NCBI GenBank assembly: GCA_964353015.1
Contig: CAYGUA010000002.1
Span: 195,706-259,705, forward strand
Reading direction: 5' to 3'
From: JAMZMI01 sp964353015
Lineage (GTDB): Bacteria > Bacteroidota > Bacteroidia > Cytophagales > Cyclobacteriaceae
Length of the DNA: 64,000 nt
A program made the position numbers and the translations under genes. Each line of letters starts with the position of its first letter. Position 1 is the stretch's first letter. Shown here piece after piece: positions 34,335-44,294 of the stretch. The notes below the pieces were generated by a model. That model searched no databases and had not been told where the DNA came from. It worked only from the letters and a program-made list of their open reading frames with translations.

Positions 34335-37007
34335 TTATTCAATTGCATGGATATAGCCATCAGATGACATGACATACGCTTTGCCTTTATAAAGTGCCGG
34401 TGTAGACTCTTCCACTTTATTGCCCATTTGGTACATCCATTTTACATTCGTGGTACCATCTCCATTGCCTTCAGAGTCCACACAGTAGAAGTATGGGTCA
34501 GCGATACTTGGAAAAAAAACGTCACCCTTACCTCCAATCACAGGACTGCTTAAACCTGCTCCCATCTGAGTCCAGATCAGTTCGCCTGATTCAGCATCGA
34601 TACAATAAACAACCGCCTCCACACAGATTCCTCCTAATCCCAACCCATGCCAACAGGACATATATACCCTGCCATCATGTACTGCAGGGGTAATATTGAA
34701 AATATTGTTTCCATCTACAAATTCCCAAACCAGCTCTCCCGTCTTTGCATCAATGCACTTATTCTTGACGTAGATTCTTCCCTCTTTTATGATAGCCACT
34801 CCCGAATCGGTACCCGCTCCATTGTATTGCCAAACCAGCTCTCCCGTTTTTTTATTGAAGGCTTTCAGATAATCGTCCCAGCTTCCAAAAATTACAATGT
34901 CATCTTCCACTGCTGGTTCACTACATACCGATCTGGAGAACGGTTTTTTCCAAATAATAGCACCCGTATTGGCATCTAATGCCCAGGCATAGCCATCAAT
35001 TCCCGGCACATAGACCATACCGTCAGAAGCGGTAGCCGAACCCCAAACCCAGTCTACGCTTTGTTTCCAAATTAACTTACCTGTTTTGGCGTCCAGGCAA
35101 TAAAACTCATCTTCCCCACCCTGCTGACCAACATAGATTTTACCATCGTAATAAGTCGGAGCACCTGATATAGAAGCTCCAATTTCGAACTTCCAGATTT
35201 CATCTCCCGTATGGGCGTCTGCTGCGTAGATGAATCGACAAGGAGACCCAAAAAAGACCATATCATTTGCCGCAGTTGGTTTAGATTGATAATAAGCTCC
35301 TCCTGCTATTTGGTCGCTGAGAATTCGATTGCCCTCTTTTTCGAAGCTTTCTAGTAAGCTCATTTTCCAGAGCACTTCTCCTTTCGTATTGAGGCAATGC
35401 GCATAGAGATCCGAGTCGTTGATAATGATTTTCGAATCCTTAATAGCCAAATCCGCTAGAATTGGATGATGACTCAAATGTTTTTTGAAGAGTACTTTAA
35501 CCTCACCCTTTTTCAGCTGTAGACCATAAAAACTTCCTTTCATGGTGCCGAAAAAGTACTTGTCTCCAATAAAAACAGGAGCTGATCGAATCCAATCATC
35601 AGCAGCATACTTGATTAAGAGCTCACCACTTTCCATATCAAAAACATAAAAATTCTTATCAGCCGCACCTACGGCCACCTTATCTTCTGCTACAAATGGA
35701 GCCGAAAAATGTCGAAATGATCTTGTCTCCAAATTTTCCACTTGATACTTCCATTTCACTTCTCCAGTGGTTTTATTCAAACAATAGAAAACCCCATCAT
35801 TGGCGCCAAAAAAAACGCACGCGTCAGAAACGGCTGCCTTGTCATTGATTGCACCACCTGCTCTGAAAACCCAGTTAGGTTTTGGCCTGTTTCCTAATTT
35901 TCTCGTCGCATCCCAGCCATACATGTAACCATCAAGCGTTCCCTGATAGACCCAACTACCTGCGTCTAAGAGTGGCTCGGCAAATGTGTAACCTGTATAA
36001 AGTTCAAATAGCACCTTACCTGTTTTGATGTTTTTAGCCATCACACGATCATGGGCTTGCGTAAGTGGTGGTGTGGTGTGAATGTCCATTACACCATAAG
36101 GGTAAACTACTATTTCGTTATTGGCAGCAAATGCAGCATGGCCAGCCCGATAATCTACGTGACCCACCTCGATTTCTCTTTCTCGCTCCCCAGTTTCCTT
36201 ATTAACTAAAACCACATCTTTGGTAGGACCTCCATTACCTCGAGCCCCTAATTCACGAAACATGATGTGATCTTTAAGAATGACTGGACTTGATTGGTTA
36301 TTGGGTGCATGATACAACTGATCACCCATGATTTCAATGATTTGTTTTGTATCCCATATTTTCTCCCCCGTGTTGAGATCAAGACAGTACATCGTAGTTC
36401 TCACGCCTGGGGATGACAAATACACTCGATCACCTTCAATGGCAGGTTTAGATTCCCAGGCCAGACCAATTGGGAACGTCCAGGCTTTTTGACCCTTAGT
36501 TGGACCCAAGGCTCCAGTGTAACCAGATAGGCCTTCATTTCCCTTGTATGAAGTCCAAGGGATTTCTTGCTGAGAAGAAGGATCAATCGGATCTAAATCA
36601 GAGGTAAAAGCCAATGATTTTCCATTTGAAGCCTCCACCTGATATTTTTCCAAAACAGCATATCCATCATCTACTATTTTACCCAGCGTAACAATCTGAT
36701 CGTCCGAGAAAACTTGAGGCTTGTTATTATTCCAAAGGTTGTTCCATCTTGTATTTTGATTCAGTCGGTTGTCAACTTCCACATAATTAGGGAGCGGAAT
36801 TCCTTGTTGCTGCAGCGTTACAGCCCAAAGCTTCATTTTGATCGCTCTTAAATCAAAGTTCTCTCGATTCGTTGGGATTTCTTTGATTTCGTTCCTGATT
36901 TGATCGAGCTCGTCATCGCCACTGGAATTTTGTACTTGTCCGTAAAGCGATACACTCCCAAGGAAAAACGCAGAAATCCATAAAGCTAATTTTGATCTCA
37001 TCTTCAT
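34335..37007 (-). CDS. Exported PQQ-repeat beta-propeller protein
   Basis: ATG 37007 gives a proper signal peptide (MKMRSKLALWISAFFLGSVSLYGQ); a longer frame to 37160 reads into the GH92 gene. The 890-residue product starts with the shared domain SGDDELDQIRNEI, PTNRENF, LWAVTLQQQG and continues with about 14 PQQ-type repeats (CLDLNTGEKIWDT, CLDAKTGKLIWKQSV, ALDANTGAIIWKK). It is the only propeller gene of the five on this strand. It sits between two GH92 genes with 7 bases on each side, so its role must fit alpha-mannoside breakdown as well as sulfatase action. Confidence 0.85.
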   Translation of the reverse strand: MKMRSKLALWISAFFLGSVSLYGQVQNSSGDDELDQIRNEIKEIPTNRENFDLRAIKMKLWAVTLQQQGIPLPNYVEVDNRLNQNTRWNNLWNNNKPQVFSDDQIVTLGKIVDDGYAVLEKYQVEASNGKSLAFTSDLDPIDPSSQQEIPWTSYKGNEGLSGYTGALGPTKGQKAWTFPIGLAWESKPAIEGDRVYLSSPGVRTTMYCLDLNTGEKIWDTKQIIEIMGDQLYHAPNNQSSPVILKDHIMFRELGARGNGGPTKDVVLVNKETGEREREIEVGHVDYRAGHAAFAANNEIVVYPYGVMDIHTTPPLTQAHDRVMAKNIKTGKVLFELYTGYTFAEPLLDAGSWVYQGTLDGYMYGWDATRKLGNRPKPNWVFRAGGAINDKAAVSDACVFFGANDGVFYCLNKTTGEVKWKYQVENLETRSFRHFSAPFVAEDKVAVGAADKNFYVFDMESGELLIKYAADDWIRSAPVFIGDKYFFGTMKGSFYGLQLKKGEVKVLFKKHLSHHPILADLAIKDSKIIINDSDLYAHCLNTKGEVLWKMSLLESFEKEGNRILSDQIAGGAYYQSKPTAANDMVFFGSPCRFIYAADAHTGDEIWKFEIGASISGAPTYYDGKIYVGQQGGEDEFYCLDAKTGKLIWKQSVDWVWGSATASDGMVYVPGIDGYAWALDANTGAIIWKKPFSRSVCSEPAVEDDIVIFGSWDDYLKAFNKKTGELVWQYNGAGTDSGVAIIKEGRIYVKNKCIDAKTGELVWEFVDGNNIFNITPAVHDGRVYMSCWHGLGLGGICVEAVVYCIDAESGELIWTQMGAGLSSPVIGGKGDVFFPSIADPYFYCVDSEGNGDGTTNVKWMYQMGNKVEESTPALYKGKAYVMSSDGYIHAIE

Positions 37008-37014
37008 ACCAACT

Positions 37015-39369
37015 TCAATAAGTCGCCTCCCCATTTGCATAAGGCACAGGGGCTGTTTTTGTACCCCATTTACTGGGTTTACTACCCATTGTGTATTCGA
37101 GCGTTCCGCCGTTAGATATGTCATCATGCGTGAACCACACATTTTTATGGGGTTTTCCATTCAGCTTAACAGACTGGATATAGATATTATTATCACTTAG
37201 GTTTTTAGCTGTAATGCGAAACTGCTTTCCACTCTCCAGATTAATGGTAGCTTCTTCAAGTAAGGGAGAGCCAAAAACGTAAATGCCTCCTGCGGGATTG
37301 ACAGGATAAAAACCCATTGCACTAAAGACATACCATGCTGACATCTGTCCGGCATCTTCATTTCCGATATAGCCATCGGGAGTAGTCTTGTAAAATTCTT
37401 CATCTATTTGATGAATCAATTTCTGTGTTTTCCAGGGTTGTCCTGCGTAATTGTATAGGTAAGCCACGTGATGACAGGGTTCGTTTCCGTGGGCATAGTC
37501 CCCAATCAGACCAGACACATCTCCTACAGAAGATTCACCAGTATATGGCAGGGTAAATAGCTGGTCGAGCCTTTTCGCCATGGCCTCTTTACCTCCCATG
37601 ATATCCGCCAATCCATAAACATCATGTGGCACGAACCAAAGATATTGCCACGCATTTCCTTCAGTATAATCCCTGTCGTGAAAGTCTTCGCGGTGATAGG
37701 CTCTTGGGTCGAAAGGTTCTCTGAACTCGCCAGAGTTCAACTTGGCTCTGAAAAACTTCGTTTCAGTATCCCAAACGTTTTTATAGTATTGTGCTCTTTT
37801 CAAAAATTCATCCCTCACCTCGGTATTACCCATCTTTTGCGCCGCAAGAGCGACAGTCCAGTCATCATACGCATGCTCCAACGTCACAGAAACACCCGTT
37901 CTAACTAAATCATTTGGGTGATAACCCTTTTCCAAATAGTGCATCTGACCATAGTAGGCTGGGTAAATGGCCCTTCCGCTCGTGCTATCTATGCCAGGAT
38001 TGTTTGCCGATTCGACCATCGCATCTAGCATTTCTTCCGGATCTGATGTGGTTATACCTTTTACATAAGCATCTGCAATGACTGGAAAAGAATGAAGCCC
38101 TATCATACAGGTATTTTCATTTTGATACATAGACCACATGGGCAGCATTTTCATAGGATACTGATCCTGAAAGTCTAGCATCGTTTTGATGATATTATCC
38201 GTACGGTTTTGCTGTAGCAAAGTGAAAAGTGGATGTGTAGCTCTGAAGGTGTCCCATAGTGAAAACATGGTATAGTGGTCATACTCCTTTTCCATGTGTA
38301 CTTCCTGATCCATGCCTAGATATTGACCATTTACATCATGATTGAGTGTGGGATGTATGTTGTTATGATAAAGAGCAGCATAAAATTTCTTCTCGTTATC
38401 CGGATTACCACTCACCTCAACTTTACTCATTTCCGCTATCCATTTCGATTCAGCGACACGCTTCACCTCGTCAAAATCCCAATCCTCAATTTCGGCATTG
38501 AGGTTTTCCAGCGCATTGCCCATAGAGACAGAGGAAACTGAAAACTTGACCATTATTTCTTCCTGTTCATCCGTATCGAAATTGAAAATCAACTTCATTT
38601 TATCACTGGCGCGACTGGGCAAATCATGGTAAAATTTGTTGTCTTTGTTGAATGCCTGTCCATTGGCATCATAGATCATTCTGGACTTGAACGGCTTTGA
38701 GAATTTCATTGCAAAGTAAAGTTGTCTGCTGGCCGCCCATGGGCTACTGGTGATTCGATAACCTGTCACCGTTTGATCTCTATTAATATTCACATAAGCA
38801 TGTTTTACAGTATTACTCCATCCATTGATATGGTGAATCAGGTCGAGCATAATATGAGTGTCTTCTGATTCTGGAAAAGTGTATTTATGCAAGGCTACCC
38901 GCTCTGTAGCCGTCATTTCCGCGTTAATGTCATAGTCCAATAGGCGAACCTGATAATACCCTGGGGAAGCTTTTTCGTAATCATGAGAAAACCTGGAACG
39001 GTAACCATCATCTGGGTTATCGTGCGCACCTGACTGAATTTGAATAGGCCCCACGGTTGGAACGAGTAGAAAGTCACCGGCTTCTGTAAGCCCCGTACCG
39101 CTTAAATGTACCTGGCTAAAGCCCAATAAGCTTGTTGCGTCGTAATGATAACCTCCTGCGGCATCCCAACCGACCGTCTCCCAATCAGGCCCAGGCGTGA
39201 CGGTTCCGAATGGAACCATCGCATGCGGAAAGTTATGACCATGACCACCTGTACCGATGAAGACATCTACTTTATCCAAAACACTTTGCTGTGCTTCAGA
39301 AGTACTTGTCAATAAAAGTGTGACAGCTAAGATCAGCAGCATTGATATCTTCTTCATTTCCTTATTCAT
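37015..39369 (-). CDS. GH92 alpha-mannosidase-family enzyme, exported
   Basis: A 784-residue protein with a cleavable signal (MLLILAVTLLLTSTSEAQQ). It shows all GH92 landmarks: FIGTGGHGHNFPHAMVPFGTVTPGPDW, AAGGYHYD, GFSQVHLSGTG, EGNAWQYLWFVPHDVYGL, GNEPCHHVAYLYNY and GNEDAGQMSAWY. The paralogue at 32024 is clearly homologous but not a recent copy. Unlike the paralogue it has no lipobox, so the two may work in different compartments. It is first in the operon; a palindromic operator and a promoter-like element lie in the 151 bases upstream. Confidence 0.95.
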   Translation of the reverse strand: MNKEMKKISMLLILAVTLLLTSTSEAQQSVLDKVDVFIGTGGHGHNFPHAMVPFGTVTPGPDWETVGWDAAGGYHYDATSLLGFSQVHLSGTGLTEAGDFLLVPTVGPIQIQSGAHDNPDDGYRSRFSHDYEKASPGYYQVRLLDYDINAEMTATERVALHKYTFPESEDTHIMLDLIHHINGWSNTVKHAYVNINRDQTVTGYRITSSPWAASRQLYFAMKFSKPFKSRMIYDANGQAFNKDNKFYHDLPSRASDKMKLIFNFDTDEQEEIMVKFSVSSVSMGNALENLNAEIEDWDFDEVKRVAESKWIAEMSKVEVSGNPDNEKKFYAALYHNNIHPTLNHDVNGQYLGMDQEVHMEKEYDHYTMFSLWDTFRATHPLFTLLQQNRTDNIIKTMLDFQDQYPMKMLPMWSMYQNENTCMIGLHSFPVIADAYVKGITTSDPEEMLDAMVESANNPGIDSTSGRAIYPAYYGQMHYLEKGYHPNDLVRTGVSVTLEHAYDDWTVALAAQKMGNTEVRDEFLKRAQYYKNVWDTETKFFRAKLNSGEFREPFDPRAYHREDFHDRDYTEGNAWQYLWFVPHDVYGLADIMGGKEAMAKRLDQLFTLPYTGESSVGDVSGLIGDYAHGNEPCHHVAYLYNYAGQPWKTQKLIHQIDEEFYKTTPDGYIGNEDAGQMSAWYVFSAMGFYPVNPAGGIYVFGSPLLEEATINLESGKQFRITAKNLSDNNIYIQSVKLNGKPHKNVWFTHDDISNGGTLEYTMGSKPSKWGTKTAPVPYANGEATY

Positions 39370-39460
39370 TTCTTGAATTGTAATATGCCTGTAGGGTACT
39401 CTTTTGTTATTGGTTTTAAAAAAGTTGAAATTTCTTCTTTTAGATTCGGTACAATAATGT

Positions 39461-39493
39461 AAAATATATAGTTTTACACGTGTTAGTTTACAA
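39461..39493 (-). promoter_or_regulatory. Possible minus-strand promoter with embedded operator
   Basis: On the minus strand TTG (39493-39491) is followed after 22 bases by TATATTTT (39468-39461), one base from TAnnTTTG, with the palindrome in the spacer. The geometry is the same as at 9922-9954. It would drive the GH92 operon. Confidence 0.45.
39474..39485. promoter_or_regulatory. Palindromic operator, copy 5 (TTACACGTGTTA)
   Basis: Identical in sequence to copy 1 at 446. It is located between the divergent GH92 and Nudix-fold operons and could control both. Confidence 0.65.
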
Positions 39494-39520
39494 TTTTACA
39501 AGAACAATCCTTAATATCAA

Positions 39521-40096
39521 ATGAATAACCATCGAAATACCCAAATTAATTTTCGAACCTGCCTAACAGTCGTAATCTTTCTCGTCTTTAGTCTTAACTC
39601 AAACAGAGCTAAAGCGCAAGGAAAGAATTTTACTTACTTCAAATTGATGGTGATAAATGACAACAATGAAATCCTTTTGGTCAACCACCAGGACAAATGG
39701 GAGCCTGCAGGAAGAAAGTACGACAGTCCTGAGACTATAAAAATAGTACTTAAAGAAATGGGTGCAGAAATGGGTGTGGAGATCGAGAACCCTAGTTTGA
39801 GAGCCATTATTGGAAACTATTACGAAGATTCAAAATACCCCATCATGTTCAATTACGTGACAGCTCAATACAAGTCAGGAGATATTCAAGCACCACCCGG
39901 TTGCAAGGATGCAAAATGGTATACGATAGAAGACGCCATCGCTATCATACCATTTGAAGGTATGCGCATGGTTCTTACCCAGATTTTCATTGAAGGCCAG
40001 CCAGAACAAACTTGGGGTGGAGCCATGCGAATCAAGCAAGTGCCCAATTCAATTAATAAAACAGCAACAATAATGGAAGACTTCTACCCTTACTAG
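39521..40096 (+). CDS. Exported Nudix-fold protein with degenerate catalytic box
   Basis: A 191-residue paralogue of the 3243-3794 protein, with a cleavable signal ending near NRAKAQ and no lipobox. Core: YFKLMVINDNNEILLVNH, WEPAGRKYDSPE, and YVTAQYKSGDIQAPPGCKDAKW, matching HYYTARYTSGD and GCT-like positions in the paralogue. The Nudix box reads G-RKYDS-P-ETIKIVL-KEMGAEMGV: the leading Glu is Pro and one of the two metal-binding Glu of the EE pair is Ala, so hydrolase activity is doubtful. It is first in the operon after the operator and followed 2 bases later by SMP-30. The function is unknown. Confidence 0.65.
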   Translation: MNNHRNTQINFRTCLTVVIFLVFSLNSNRAKAQGKNFTYFKLMVINDNNEILLVNHQDKWEPAGRKYDSPETIKIVLKEMGAEMGVEIENPSLRAIIGNYYEDSKYPIMFNYVTAQYKSGDIQAPPGCKDAKWYTIEDAIAIIPFEGMRMVLTQIFIEGQPEQTWGGAMRIKQVPNSINKTATIMEDFYPY

Positions 40097-40098
40097 AC

Positions 40099-40983
40099 AT
40101 GGGATTTTATAGCTATCTTATTATAACGATCTCACTTTTGACAATTGGATGTCGATCCACTCATTCGGTAAATTCCGGACTTGTTTCCGAAGCTGAAGTC
40201 TCTCTAGTCAAAGGTGGTTTCCATTTTACAGAAGGGCCAGCTTCGGACCTTGAAGGCAACCTCTATTTTTCAGATATACTTGCCAATAAAATTTACCGTC
40301 TTTCGACCTCTGGTAATATAGAGCAGGTTATTCAGGATACCGAATGGGGAAATGGAATATTCGTTGATCAACGGAATAACTGCATCTATTACTGCCAGGC
40401 CAAAGGAGGTAAGATTTCAAAATGGTCCGAGGCAGAGGGCTCTCAAGTTTTGGTTTCGAATACTGATGACATCACATTTAATGGTCCCAACGACCTTTGG
40501 CTCCACCCTTCTGGTGGGATTTATTTTTCTGACCCTAATTATAATCGCAATAGAGATGTAGATATTGAAGCAGTGTATTATTTCGACCGTGGTGATTCTT
40601 CTATAAAAATCGTTGCGAATGACCTGGTAAGACCCAATGGGCTACTGGGCTTAAAGAATTCCAACATCCTTTTCATTACTGATCATGGTGATAATAAGAC
40701 ATGGAAATACACCATGCTACCTAACGGAGATTTAGGAAACAAAGAATTATTCACTGAACATGGTGGTGATGGAATGACAGCAGATGAACGAGGTAATGTA
40801 TATATCAGCAACACGGCAAATTCTTCTTTAGATATTTACTCCCAAGATGGAAAGCTATTGAATCAGATAAGTGTTCCGGAAATCCCTTCAAATGCCGCTT
40901 TCGCTGGAGTAAAGCGTAGCGAACTTTATATAACGGCTAGAACTTCCATTTATAAGATCAGAATGAATGTAACAGGGCAATAA
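40099..40983 (+). CDS. SMP-30/gluconolactonase-family lipoprotein
   Basis: A 294-residue lipoprotein (LLTIGC, Cys about 18). The six-bladed propeller signature of sugar lactonases is clear: FTEGPASDLEGNLYFSD (metal-binding Glu), NGPNDLWLHPSGGIYFSDPN (Asn and Asp), VRPNGLLGL, and DHGDNKTW near the C-terminal half. Such enzymes open aldonolactones formed when sugars are oxidised by dehydrogenases, which fits the exported oxidoreductases nearby. It is 2 bases after the Nudix-fold gene and 12 bases before the FG-GAP gene. Confidence 0.88.
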   Translation: MGFYSYLIITISLLTIGCRSTHSVNSGLVSEAEVSLVKGGFHFTEGPASDLEGNLYFSDILANKIYRLSTSGNIEQVIQDTEWGNGIFVDQRNNCIYYCQAKGGKISKWSEAEGSQVLVSNTDDITFNGPNDLWLHPSGGIYFSDPNYNRNRDVDIEAVYYFDRGDSSIKIVANDLVRPNGLLGLKNSNILFITDHGDNKTWKYTMLPNGDLGNKELFTEHGGDGMTADERGNVYISNTANSSLDIYSQDGKLLNQISVPEIPSNAAFAGVKRSELYITARTSIYKIRMNVTGQ

Positions 40984-40995
40984 ACAATCCATGTC

Positions 40996-43900
40996 ATGAA
41001 GAAAAGAAGTTTTATACTTGCAACTTTAGGAGCCTTATTAATACCTCAGTTCGTATTTGGACAATGCGATGAAGGAAAACTCTTCGATCTGGTTGAAAGT
41101 AAGAATTCAGGGATTATGTTTAGTAATTCGCTGCAGGAATCAGCAGAAACGAACTTTTTATCTACTACCTATTTCTATAATGGAGGAGGAGTTGCATTAG
41201 GAGACATTAACAATGATGGCTTAATTGATATTTTCTTTACCGGCAATCAAGTTAGCTCGGAGCTATATCTGAACAAAGGAAATCTTGAGTTTGAGCAAAT
41301 AAATAAGTCTTCGGGAATACCCGATGATTCTGACTTTTGGGCCACTGGGGTCAATATGGTGGATATTAATGGAGATGGCTGGCTAGATATCTATGTTTGT
41401 TACACCAGCAATCACGACGTTGATAAGAGAAGAAATCGACTCTACATTAACCAAGGAAATCTGACATTTAAAGAGGAAGGTCAAGCATACAATCTGGACG
41501 ACCCTGGCTTTAGTACACAATCTGCCTTTTTAGATTATGATCAAGACGGTGATCTGGACATGTATCTATTGAATTACAATGCAGACCATCATTCCGCTTC
41601 ATCTTGGGAATACATTCGTAAAACCCGTGATCCATATGCTGGAGACAAGCTATACAGAAATGACGGATTGACATTCACGGATGTCAGCGTTGATGCAGGA
41701 ATTAAGGGAAACCCTCTGGGTTATGGCTTGGGGGTTTCTATTGCGGACGTAAATCAGGATATGCTACCTGATATTTATGTAACTAACGACTTTGTGGAGC
41801 CTGACTACCTCTACATCAACAATGGTGATGGGTCGTTCTCCGAACGCATGACGGAATATTTCCAACACGTCTCGCATTTTTCAATGGGTACGGATATCAG
41901 TGACATCAATAACGATGGCTTTGCCGACGTGATGACCATTGATATGCTTCCTGCCGATAACAAACGACAGAAATTGCTTTATGGGCCTGATAACTATGAG
42001 GAATATGCCCGAAGAGTGGTATCTGGTTATTACCACCAGAATATGCGAAATATGCTTCACCTCAACAATGCCAATGGCACTTTCAGTGAGGTGGGTCAAC
42101 TTTCAGGAATTAGTAACACGGACTGGAGTTGGAGTAGTCTATTTGCAGATTTTGATAATGACGGCTGGAAAGACCTTTTCGTCACAAATGGTTATTACAA
42201 AGACGTGACTGATAGAGATTTCCTCAAGTTCAAAGGAGACTATTTTTTCAACCAACAGATAAATCGAGAACCTGTAGATACTCTCTTTCTTGTTAGAAAC
42301 ACCAAATCAACACCAATCAACAACTATGTATTTCAAAACACAGGTAATTTGAAGTTCGTAGATAAAACTGATTGCTGGGGGCTGAATCAACCTGGTTTTT
42401 CTAATGGTGCAGCATATGGTGATCTTGATAATGACGGAGACCTTGATTTGATAGTGAACAATATCAATTCAAAAGCTTCCCTTTATGCTAATCAGGCCAA
42501 TCGACTTTATCAGGAAAACAATTACCTCGCAATTAAACTGGTCGATGAAACTGAAAAGAAGAGTGTCTATAATTCCATCGTTCGCATATATCAAGGAGAC
42601 AAGGTGCAATACTTTGAATTGAGTCCGGTTCGTGGCTTTCAATCGCGCGTTTCAGATCTACTAAACATTGGGTTAGGTGAAAATCTGGTGGACTCTTTAG
42701 AGGTAACATGGCCCGATGGAACAATGAACGCGATCCGTTCTCCTAAACTTAACAGCACTCTCATAATTGAAAAAGAAGCGGGAAGATCAAGAATGATTGC
42801 TAACAATGAATTTTACTCTTTATTCTCTAAAGAACCGTATAAGCTATGGCACCAGCACCAAGAGTACCCCATTAACGACTTCAAAAGACAGCCTTTGCTC
42901 CTAACCATGCTAAGCAACTGCGGCCCTATCATTGAAGCAGGTGATTTAGATGGTAATGGAACAGATGACCTCTTCATAGGTTCGAGCAAGGGACAGGAAT
43001 GTCGGATTTTATTACAGGATGAAGATGGTGACTTTCTTGACACACAAATAATAGGCAATAGTAAAGGCTCAACTGAAGCTGATGTGACTTTTTTCGATGC
43101 AGATCAAGATGGTGATTTGGATATTTATGCTGCTTCGGGTGGTTACCATGATTATGAACCCACGGATCAAAACCTTAAGGACAGATTGTTGATCAATGAT
43201 GGAAAGGGAATTTTCACAATAGCAGATGAAGCATTACCGGCTGTCTTTTCAAGCTCTTCTTGCGCACGTCCAAGCGACATTGACCATGATGGTGATTTGG
43301 ACCTATTCATTGGAAGCAGGGTCATTCCTGGTAAATATCCAGTGATACCCGAAAGCTATATACTCCTCAATGATGGCCATGGCAAATTCTCGAAAATGGA
43401 TAAAGGTGTTCCAAATGAATTGACCAAGGCGGGCATGGTGACCGACGCAACCTGGGTCGACTTAGACGTTGATGGGTGGGAAGACCTGATAGTTGTCGGG
43501 GAGTTTATGAAGGTTCGTGTTTTTATGAACCTGAAAGGAAAGAGACTTAGCGAAACAACAGATAAAGCCATCAAAAATTCTCCTTCTGGATTATGGTCGA
43601 GAATTGATGCTGCGGATTATGATAATGATGGGGATTTAGATTTTATCATTGGGAATACCGGACAAAACTCACAATTAAAGGCATCAGCCAAAGAGCCCAT
43701 GACCTTAGTTTATGGAGATTTTGATAATAACGGATCAATTGATCCCATTTTGTCTTTTTATATTGACGGAAAGTCCTACCCTTTCGCCAGTAGAGGCGAA
43801 TTAACCAATCAAATGATCTCTTTGAGGAGAAAATTTACTGATCACAAGACCTACGCAGAATCTCAAATAGAAGACATTCTAACAAGCGAGCAACTGGCAG

Positions 43901-44292
43901 ATGCCAACAAAAGCTATGTAGATGAGCTGTCAACGATCTATCTTGAAAATCGTGATGGAAAACTTATTCAATCGGAATTACCATTACAAGCTCAATTTTC
44001 GCCCGTTCATGCTATCGAACATGGCGACTTTAATATGGATGGCCATATGGATTTTATTCTCGCTGGTAATCAAAGCTTTATCAAACTAAGACTCGGATTA
44101 ATTGATGCAAATTATGGGCAGGTTTTTATTGGAAACGGAAAGGGTAGGTTCGAGTATCTACCACAAATCAAATCAGGCTTGAAGGTCACTGGAGATGTTA
44201 AATCCATTAAAGAATTGCGGATTAAAAATGCGAATCATCTGATTTTTGGAATAAACAACTCGAACGTTGATCTGTACAAACTGAATAAATAA
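40996..44292 (+). CDS. Large FG-GAP/VCBS-repeat exported protein with ASPIC/UnbV domain
   Basis: A 1098-residue protein with a signal peptide (SFILATLGALLIPQFVFGQ). At least eight calcium-binding FG-GAP/VCBS repeats are visible (ALGDINNDGLIDIFF, MVDINGDGWLDIYV, DYDQDGDLDMYLL, YGDLDNDGDLDLIV, DYDNDGDLDFIIG). A UnbV/ASPIC-like segment with VTWPDGTMNAI follows the first set at about residue 570, and a second propeller set continues to the end. Such proteins are thought to be beta-propeller scaffolds or adhesins that bind glycan or protein; no catalytic motif is seen. It lies between an SMP-30 lactonase and a haloperoxidase-like gene in one operon. Confidence 0.88.
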   Translation: MKKRSFILATLGALLIPQFVFGQCDEGKLFDLVESKNSGIMFSNSLQESAETNFLSTTYFYNGGGVALGDINNDGLIDIFFTGNQVSSELYLNKGNLEFEQINKSSGIPDDSDFWATGVNMVDINGDGWLDIYVCYTSNHDVDKRRNRLYINQGNLTFKEEGQAYNLDDPGFSTQSAFLDYDQDGDLDMYLLNYNADHHSASSWEYIRKTRDPYAGDKLYRNDGLTFTDVSVDAGIKGNPLGYGLGVSIADVNQDMLPDIYVTNDFVEPDYLYINNGDGSFSERMTEYFQHVSHFSMGTDISDINNDGFADVMTIDMLPADNKRQKLLYGPDNYEEYARRVVSGYYHQNMRNMLHLNNANGTFSEVGQLSGISNTDWSWSSLFADFDNDGWKDLFVTNGYYKDVTDRDFLKFKGDYFFNQQINREPVDTLFLVRNTKSTPINNYVFQNTGNLKFVDKTDCWGLNQPGFSNGAAYGDLDNDGDLDLIVNNINSKASLYANQANRLYQENNYLAIKLVDETEKKSVYNSIVRIYQGDKVQYFELSPVRGFQSRVSDLLNIGLGENLVDSLEVTWPDGTMNAIRSPKLNSTLIIEKEAGRSRMIANNEFYSLFSKEPYKLWHQHQEYPINDFKRQPLLLTMLSNCGPIIEAGDLDGNGTDDLFIGSSKGQECRILLQDEDGDFLDTQIIGNSKGSTEADVTFFDADQDGDLDIYAASGGYHDYEPTDQNLKDRLLINDGKGIFTIADEALPAVFSSSSCARPSDIDHDGDLDLFIGSRVIPGKYPVIPESYILLNDGHGKFSKMDKGVPNELTKAGMVTDATWVDLDVDGWEDLIVVGEFMKVRVFMNLKGKRLSETTDKAIKNSPSGLWSRIDAADYDNDGDLDFIIGNTGQNSQLKASAKEPMTLVYGDFDNNGSIDPILSFYIDGKSYPFASRGELTNQMISLRRKFTDHKTYAESQIEDILTSEQLADANKSYVDELSTIYLENRDGKLIQSELPLQAQFSPVHAIEHGDFNMDGHMDFILAGNQSFIKLRLGLIDANYGQVFIGNGKGRFEYLPQIKSGLKVTGDVKSIKELRIKNANHLIFGINNSNVDLYKLNK

Positions 44293-44294
44293 CA

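Noticed and set aside
39521..40096. Active Nudix hydrolase
   Set aside because: The box lacks the leading Glu and one of the metal-binding Glu residues, and the protein is exported.
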